Source: Lojkania enalia (taxonomy: Eukaryota; Ascomycota; Dothideomycetes; Pleosporales). Taken from it: a DNA stretch of 28,586 bases. The notes beneath the pieces are model-generated. The model was given only the letters and a program-made list of their open reading frames with translations, did no database searches and was not told where the DNA came from. Below, one piece after another: positions 21,811-28,586 of this stretch; the stretch's first letter is position 1, and the number at the start of each line of letters is the position of its first letter. Location of the stretch: assembly GCA_010094045.1 (NCBI GenBank), contig ML986909.1, positions 1-28,586 on the forward strand, given 5' to 3'. A program made the translations under genes and the position numbers.

Positions 21811-23431
21811 AGGGTTAGAAATTATAATAATATAGTATTATAATAGAGTACTATAAGACTATAATATCTTTATAGTAGATAGGTAGATTATAATAGTAGT
21901 CTACTATTATAAATCATAATCTTAGTAGACTAAGCTAAAAGTAGTACTATACTTTCTACTACCGCAGCTAGAGTAGATAATAGTAGTATATTTAGCTTAT
22001 ATACAGCTATTTTAAGAATATTTAAATATTAAAATACTTAGCAACAGCTTTAGTAACTATATATAAGTAGATTAATATAGGTTATAAAAGATAAACTAAC
22101 TAATATATATACTTAAGTATAAGACTAGTAAATAAATAAATATTAAATTATATATACTAGACTACTAATATATAGCTGTTAATATTAGTAGAAAAATAGT
22201 TAGAGAGTTGTCTAGTAAAGGATATTAGAATAAGATAGAAGAAGTTAAAGAAGCTAAAGTAGATAAGAAAGAAAAGAGTATACTAGAGCTATAGAGCGTA
22301 TAAATAATATAGATAGGAATTGGGAACTATAGTATACTAATTAATATTATTAAGTATCTTAATATATACTTAATTAAGATATTTTAACTATTTAATATAT
22401 TATAGTATTACTTTTTAGGGCTCGACGGGGGTAAAGAGATATTAGAAGTAAGGTAGATAAATAGTTAAGGCTAAATTAGAGTAAGGAAGTAGTAGCAGTA
22501 TAATAATAATAGTAAAGAACTTATAGTATAAGGAAAGAAGATATAGGCTTAAAATAGAAGGGAAAAAAAGCTTTAAAAGGTAATATAGTAGATATTTAAG
22601 TAAGAAGAGGTTAGTTTCTACTTAACTAAATAAGATTAAATAATATATACGGTACTAAGCAGGTAGATACTACTTATTATAGTACTTTTAACCGGTAGAA
22701 GAAAGAGCTTACTATTTACTATACTAGCTTACTTAAATTAATATAGAGTAATAGTAGTAGTAGTATTATATCGGGTATTTATTAAGAACTTGGTTAAGCG
22801 GATTTAAGAGAGTAAAATTAACTATATAGAGTAGAAGTATAGTAAAAGTAATCTAATAGTAATAGTAGTAGTTAGTATAGATATAGTAGGTAATATAATA
22901 AGTAATAGGAAATTTATTAGCTATATAGAGATACTTAATAGTAAGAAGCTACTATAGTAGATTATAGTAGACGAGTATTATCTTATCTTTACATCGAGTA
23001 ACTAGCAGCTAAAACTAGTAAAGCTAAAGAATCTATAGCTACTACTATACCTAGTAGTACTATTTATAGTAATACTACTACTAGTATAAAAAGCTAAGTT
23101 AGAAAAGAGTATACTAGTTTAGTATATAATATATATCTAAGTAAGTATAGTATAGTCGAATATATAATATTTAGTATTATAATATAAGTAGGAGTAGGTA
23201 TAAGAGATAATATTAGTAATATATTAACGGTAGGTATAGCAGTTTAGGAAATAAAAGAAGAAAGAAATAGTATACTACTATAGTAAAACGTAATATAAAG
23301 TAATAGCTAAAATACTAGATAGTAGATACTATTATACTAGAGATATAGAGTAAGTTAGGTAGTTAGAAGAATAGCTTAAAGAAGGTAGGTTTATAATAGC
23401 TATATTAGTATTAGATATAGGGGTAGATTTT
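21811..23431 (+). pseudogene. Helicase element fragment (copy 3): recombinase-like domain to motif V
   Basis: This internal piece of the helicase gene matches 25933-27553 of copy 2 and about 11774-13393 of copy 1. It starts just at the recombinase-like domain, where the LTR element abuts, and ends abruptly inside helicase motif V (GVDF). It keeps several residues lost elsewhere: the Lys codon followed by Ser (21911-21916), GNY with Tyr at 22328-22330, Walker A as TGRRKS (22691-22708), and motif II as DEYY (22970-22981) where copy 1 reads NKYY and copy 2 DKYY. It is broken at both ends and full of stops. Confidence 0.87.
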
Positions 23432-23432
23432 A

Positions 23433-23647
23433 TATCTAATATAAGGCGACGAATTAGGCCTGATTTATAATAGATTAGGTATAATACTATAGCGCTATAC
23501 CTAAAATAGGTTGTTAAAAAAGGGTAATTTATCTAACTATTACCCCCCCGATTTATTTACAACTAATACTCTAACCCTAATACTTTATATATAAAAACTA
23601 TTTAGTAGAATCTATTTATTCTACTTATAACACTATATTATCATACC
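23433..23647 (+). repeat. Orphan 215-bp head of the helicase element
   Basis: It begins TATCTAATA and repeats the dyad-rich head found at 9492 and 23648, including the TATATATAA box (about 23586-23594). It stops after CATACC, where the next head starts, so two heads lie in direct tandem with a 215-bp period. Copy 3 ends immediately before it. Confidence 0.85.
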
Positions 23648-23935
23648 TATCTAATAAAAAGCGACAAATCAGGCCCGATTTGTAATAGATTAGGTATAGT
23701 ACTATAGCGCTATACCTAAAATAGGTTGTTAAAAGGGGGTAATTTGTCTAACTGTTACCCCTCTAATTTATTTACAACTAGTACTCTAACCCTAATACTT
23801 TATATATAAAAACTATTTAGTAGAGTCTATTTATTCTACTTATAATACTGTATTATCGCACCCGTACTAGTATAGAGCTATAATAAGGTTAAAAGGATAC
23901 AGTTCTACTAGAATATATAAATGCTTAAACCGAGG
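23648..23935 (+). promoter_or_regulatory. Dyad-rich head of helicase element, copy 2
   Basis: The best-preserved head. It has a near-perfect 20-bp palindrome at 23664-23683 (ACAAATC/GATTTGT arms, one mismatched pair). The 24-bp dyad at 23693-23716 has GGTATAG/CTATACC arms. A G-run stem lies at 23734-23742 with 23755-23762. A TATATATAA box sits at 23801-23809. Comparison with copy 1 shows RIP can make such dyads more perfect, but the arms were symmetric already here. Confidence 0.5.
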
Positions 23936-26900
23936 GCGTAATACTATATCTATAATAGAAAGACCTATATATAAGTAAGTAGAATAGCGCTATTACTAGA
24001 GGATATTAAGAACTATTTCTACTATCTACCTAAATACTATATTCTAATATATAAGAAATATACAACTACTATATTAAATATTAATATATATCTACAGTAC
24101 TATTATAGTATAATAATAGAGTAGAAGAGGGTAATCGTTAAGTATACTTATTAGTAGCTAATTAAACTAGTAAAAGATATCTAGCTACTTATATCGTTCG
24201 GGCAACTAATACTAGAATTAAAAAAGCTATTAAATAGGTTCTAGTATAAGTAATCTAGATACTATATTACTACTAATATTAATATACTATATATATATCT
24301 AAAGAAAAAGTATAAGTAGGTATAAATAGATAATAAAAGTAGACTCTATTAGAAGGTTAAGATATAGATATTCTTTCAGGCTAGCGGGCTATAGTAATAT
24401 TTTATTATTAATATAAGCAGCTATAATTATAAACTAGCTATTCTCTATATAGAGGCTGATATTATATATAATTAGTTAGCTAGGTTTAAGCTTACAAAGT
24501 AAAGGGAAGAAGAGAAGGTATAAATTATAGATACGGAGGCAGCGAAGACCGATAAAACTAGGTAGTTTAAGCGGATAGGGTGGCTAGAATATCTAGTAAA
24601 ATAGAATCGAGTATATCTTATATATTAGATCCGGCTGCTTAACTAAAATAAGGTAAAACTTTAGTAGGCGGTGAAGCTAGTTGAGCTATTAGTTAAGTAG
24701 AGTATTAGAGGGTTATTATCGCTTATATAAGAGATAAAATAGTAGTTTAAAAGTACTTAGTAATATAAGATAGATAGGCGTCCGCTTATTTAACTATAGA
24801 ACTCTAAGAATTAGGTAGTATATACTAGCTATATTATTAAGTTTATTTGCTACTTTCTCTATATTATTACTAATAAAGAAGTTTAGACTATATAGTTTAG
24901 CTATAGTAGTAATAGTAATAATAGTAATAATAATAGTATAGTATTAGATAATAGTACAAGTTCTAGGTCTAGTAGAACTAGAAGTAGTACTAATAATAAT
25001 AATAATAGTAATAGTAGCCTCTATTATAGGTACTATAGGAAGAAAAAAATAGATTAAATAGAAGACGCGCGCGAGCTATTCTATTAGTAAAATAAGTAGA
25101 AGAAACTAGTAATAGTACTATAAGTTATATTAAATAGGGATAGTAAAAACGTTTAGTTTAGGGTACTACTAGATATACTTATATTATTTATTTTTTAATT
25201 AACAGGCGATTAGCTATTTAATAGTAGGCTTATCTATTTTCTCGCTATACTAGAGATTAATACTAAAATAGACTACTTATATATAGTAAAAAACTACTTA
25301 TATATACTAGCTAGCGTAGTATACTGTATACGCGTGCTAGGTGTAGAAAAGCTACTTCTAGTAGTAGAGCATAATAAATAGATAGATAAGGACTAGAAGT
25401 ATTTTCTACTTATATAGTAGAAGTTTTTAACTAATAGATTATTTAGTCTAATAAATAAGATAATTAGCTTACTAGTATATAGAAAATTTATTATACTAAC
25501 AGCTAGTAATTTAGGTAATACTTACTAGTTAAAGAATAAGAAAATGTTCTATCTTAATAGCCGGCTGATCTATATTAGCTAGTTCTATAAGATAGTATAG
25601 AATATAGTAGCTAAAGTAGAGGAGATACTCTAGTAGGAGTTGTATTAGATAGCTAGAGCTAAGAACCGGTTTACTATCCAACTAGAGTAGCTTATTAATA
25701 ATATTATATTTATATAGTAGAGTATATCTTTTATCTATTATTATAATAATTAGCTTAATAACAGGTTTAAGTAGATACTTACTTAGGCTAGATAGATAGA
25801 AGCTGGTTAGCAGTTTTAGTTAAGAGACAGCTTATAAAATAAGTAGTAGGTAAAGTAGTACTTATAGTAGGTAGATTACTTCTTAGAACTACTGATAGTT
25901 AGTATATATATAACTTTAAGGCAGCCTAAGTAAGAGTTAGAAATTATGATAATACGGTATTATAATAGAGTACTATAAGACTATAATATCTTTATAGTAG
26001 ATAGGTAGATTATAATAGTAGTCTACTATTATAAATTACAATTCTAGTAGAATAAGCTAAAGGTAGTATCGCACTTTCTACTACTACGGCTAAAGTAGAT
26101 AATAGTAGTATACTTAGCTTATATACAGCTATTTTAAAAGTATCTAAATATTAAGATACTTAGTAGCAGCTTTAGCAATTATATATAAGTAGATTAATAT
26201 AGGCTATAAAAAATAGACTAACTAACGCGCGTACTTAAGTATAAGACTAGTAAATAGGTAGGTATTAAACTATATATACTAGACTACTAATATACAGCTG
26301 TTAGTATTAGTAGAAAAGTAGTTAGAGAGTTGTTTAGTAAAGGATATCAGGACGAGATAGAAGAAGTTAAAGAAGCTAAAATAGATAAGAAGAAAAAGAG
26401 TATATTAGAGCTATAGAGTATATAGATAATATAGATAGAGATTGGAAACTATAGTATACTAATTAATATTGTTAAGCATCTTAGCGTACGTTTAATTAAA
26501 GTATTCTAGCCGCTTAGTATACTATAATATTACTTCTTAAAGCTTAACGGGGGTAAAGAGATACTAGAGGTAAGATAGATAGGTAGTTAAAGCTGGACTA
26601 GGGTAAGAAAGTAGTAGTAGTATAATAATAATAGCGAAGAATCTATAGTATAAGGAAAGAAAGTATAGGCTTAAAATAGAAGAGAGAAAGGGCTTTAAAA
26701 AGTAATATAGTAGGTGCTTAGGTAAGAAGAGGTTAGCTTCTACTTAGCTAAGTAAGAGTAAGCGATATATATAGTACTAGGTAGGTAGACGCTACTTATT
26801 ATAGTATTTTTAACTAGTAGAAGGAAAAGCTTACTATTTACCATGCCGGCTTACTTAGATCGATATAGAGTAATAATAGTAGTAGTACCGTACCGGGCGC

Positions 26901-28365
26901 TTATTAAGAATTTAGTTAAGTAGATTTAAAAGAGTAGAATTAATTATATAGAGTAGAAGTATAATAAGAGTAATCTAGTAGTAGTAGTAGTAGTTAGTAT
27001 AGATATAGCGGGCGATATAATAAGTAATAGGAATTTTATTAGCTATATAGAGATATTTAATAGTAAGAGACTACTACAGCGGATTATAGTAGATAAGTAT
27101 TATCTTATCTTTATATCGAGTAACTAGCGGCTGAAGCTAGTAAAGTTAAAGAATCTATAGCTGCTATTATACCTAGTAGTACTACTTACGGTAATACTAC
27201 CGCTAGTATGAGAGGCTAAGCTAGGAGAGAGTATATTAGTTTAGTATATAATATACGTTTAAGTAAGTATAGTACAGCTAAATATACGATATTTAGTATT
27301 ATAGTATAAATAGGGGTAGGTATAGGAGATAGTATTAGTAATATATTAGTAGTAGGTGCAGCAGTTTAGGGAATAAAGGGAGAAAGAGATAGTATACTAC
27401 TATAGTAAAGCGCAATATAAAGCGATAGCTAAAGTACTAGATAGTAGATACTATTATACCGGAGATATAGAGTAAGCTAAATAGTTAGAGGAATAGCTTA
27501 AAAAAGGTAGGTTTATAGTAGCTATGTTAGTATTAGATATAGGGGTAGATTTTCTAGAGATTATATTTATACTATATATAGGGATGCTATAAAATATAAT
27601 TAACTTTACTTAAAAGAGTAGGTATAGTAGGTAGATAAACAAGTAGGTAAATTTAGTAATTCTTATAGAGGAGAGCGAGGTGGAGTAAAGGATAGAATAA
27701 AAGGGGGAGAAGCTGGACGTATAGGCGATAGGGAGGTTTATTATAGATAGTAGGTATTAGCGAGGGCTGATAAGCAGCTATTTTAATAGGAAGTAGGTAA
27801 GCTGTAATAATATTAAGTTAGCTAGATATAACCGATACGGAGAGGGTATTAGTAAGTAGTAGGATAGGTAGTATAAAATAAGTTTAGTATAGTAGTAGGT
27901 TTAAAAGATACTAGAAGAGCTACGTAAAGGATATACGGTATACTAGATAATAGAAGAGGTAGGGATAGAGGAATAGTAGAGGTATAAGATAATATAATAT
28001 ACGGTGTAGTCTAGAATAAGTAGAGTTGAGCTGGATAGATTTTAGATAGGAATACGTAATAGGGGAGAGAGTTATAACTACCGGTAATACTAGGTTAGTT
28101 AGAAGTACTATATAACTAGATTAGATATAAGTAATTAATATTAGTAGTTAAATATAATAGTACTACTAGCTTAGGTAGTAGTAGAGGTTAAGAAGGGGGC
28201 TTAGATAATCTAATAGTATAGCTACTCAGAAGAACTTAGTAGGGATTAGAAGGCATATATAGAGTAGTTAGGGAAGAGGTACTCTTAACGGGTTTAGGGA
28301 GAGTATTTTAGTAACGTAATAGTAGTTAGTATTCGAATTATACTCTTTATACAGCAGAATATAAA
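23936..28365 (+). pseudogene. DUF3505 finger / recombinase-like / RecQ-like helicase fusion, copy 2
   Basis: Same architecture as copy 1 and the clearest to read. The finger region ends near 24410. The recombinase-like domain follows the Ser/Asn linker: GQP replaced by RQP at about 25917, Lys 26033-26035, Y-x-Y 26285-26293, GNY with Tyr 26450-26452. The helicase shows motif I TSRRKS (about 26812-26829), IVVVPYRAL (motif Ia), VDKYYLI at 27089-27109 (motif II), LLTVILPL (motif III), YYYSKAQYKAIAKVL (motif IV region), GVDFLEI with GVD near 27543 (motif V) and a K-S-R-x-x-R block at 27613-27630 (motif VI, GRxGR expected). The C-terminal tail contains a segment rich in RIPped Cys positions. The start is not fixed, since the ATG is lost. 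Helicase identity is strong; the recombinase label is an inference. Confidence 0.85.
24903..25020 (+). repeat. Ser/Asn codon-repeat linker, copy 2
   Basis: In-frame AGT/AAT trinucleotide runs as in copy 1, with small differences (AATAAT for AGTAAT in the second block). It separates the finger region from the recombinase-like domain. Confidence 0.7.
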
Positions 28366-28501
28366 ATAGAATAATAAGAATAGAGATAGCGCGGTATATA
28401 GAATAAATAGAAAGTAGGTAGAAATTAAAAATAAAATAGTAATATAGTAGATTTTTTAAAAAAAAGAAGTTAGAAAATAAATAAAGTATTTCTTTTATAA
28501 T

Positions 28502-28586
28502 TAAAAGAAAGAATATATTAATATTTTTAGATATTAGTATAAAAGAGATTAATAAGTTAAAATAAATAAAAGAAAATATATTTTAG
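28502..28586. other. Flank beyond helicase copy 2
   Basis: Sequence unrelated to the flank of copy 1 at the same point. It is AT-rich with several GAAA runs. No gene or motif was seen, and it runs off the window. Confidence 0.5.

Larger units (their letters stand above)
23648..28501 (+). mobile_element. RecQ-helicase repeat element, copy 2 (least mutated)
   Basis: This is a full-length copy matching 9492-14379. It keeps visibly more CpG, CpA and TpG (for example ATGCC at 26843-26847, GCGCGCG at 25067-25073, CCGGCTG at 25561-25567) than copy 1, so it was RIPped less or later. Its right end is CTTTTATAAT at 28492-28501. Confidence 0.78.
1..28586. other. RIP-mutated AT-rich repeat block
   Basis: The whole window shows one mutational style. 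TpA is everywhere, CpA and TpG are scarce, and CpG survives in runs such as those near 25066-25074. Domains that can still be read have stops where Gln, Trp or Arg codons are expected, Tyr for Cys and His, and Asn or Lys for Asp and Glu. This is what C-to-T change in CpA context on both strands produces, and it is the established signature of RIP in Pezizomycotina. It explains why no long open frame exists on either strand. Ordinary AT bias would not turn conserved codons so selectively. I did not compute dinucleotide indices; this is a reading by eye. Confidence 0.93.

Noticed and set aside
23691..23716. Rho-independent terminator in the element head
   Set aside because: The dyad is not followed by a T-run, and the context is eukaryotic.
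1..28586. Mitochondrial or bacterial/phage AT-rich DNA
   Set aside because: The domains are fungal transposons and the substitution pattern is CpA-directed. No mitochondrial genes, Shine-Dalgarno-led frames or phage genes are visible.
28441..28586. Telomere or telomere-adjacent repeat array
   Set aside because: I saw no tandem TTAGGG/CCCTAA-like units here or elsewhere in the window, so a subtelomeric position stays an inference from the helicase family.

Overview
This window is a fungal AT-rich block made almost entirely of dead transposable elements. The text is dominated by TpA. CpA and TpG are rare on both strands, while CpG is comparatively well kept. Recognisable protein domains are peppered with in-frame TAA/TAG, and Cys/His/Asp/Gly codons read as Tyr/Tyr/Asn/Ser. 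That is the footprint of repeat-induced point mutation (RIP), which is known from filamentous ascomycetes (Pezizomycotina). I see no intact gene, no tRNA or rRNA, and nothing that looks like a host gene. The species cannot be named from this sequence.

Layout: (1) 1-5.9 kb, a Ty3/gypsy element on the minus strand with gag, a CCHC knuckle, RT, RNase H, integrase and a chromodomain-like C-terminus. (2) 5.93-9.24 kb, a second copy of the same family on the plus strand, cut off at its 5' side, so the pair forms a large inverted repeat. (3) 9.49-14.38 kb, copy 1 of a repeated ~4.9-kb element on the plus strand, encoding one long protein. It has an N-terminal zinc-finger region resembling DUF3505, a Ser/Asn-rich linker, a central domain with tyrosine-recombinase-like landmarks, and a C-terminal RecQ-like SF2 helicase. 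(4) 14.38-16.01 kb, a pogo/Fot1-type DDE transposase running into a 735-base run of N (16011-16745). (5) 16.93-21.81 kb, a complete-ended LTR element on the minus strand with ~303-bp LTRs and a polypurine tract, but lacking the RT palm and RNase H. (6) 21.81-23.43 kb, an internal fragment (copy 3) of the helicase element. (7) 23.43-23.65 kb, an orphan 215-bp head of that element. (8) 23.65-28.50 kb, helicase element copy 2, the least mutated copy.

How it fits together: none of these genes can work now. The interest is archaeological. The helicase element occurs in head-to-tail order with repeated, dyad-rich heads. Its protein joins a DNA-binding finger, a possible site-specific recombinase and a helicase. 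RecQ-like helicase genes of this general kind are known to cluster near fungal telomeres, so a subtelomeric position is plausible but not shown here; I see no telomeric repeat array. Most domain boundaries below are approximate, read by eye through RIP damage.
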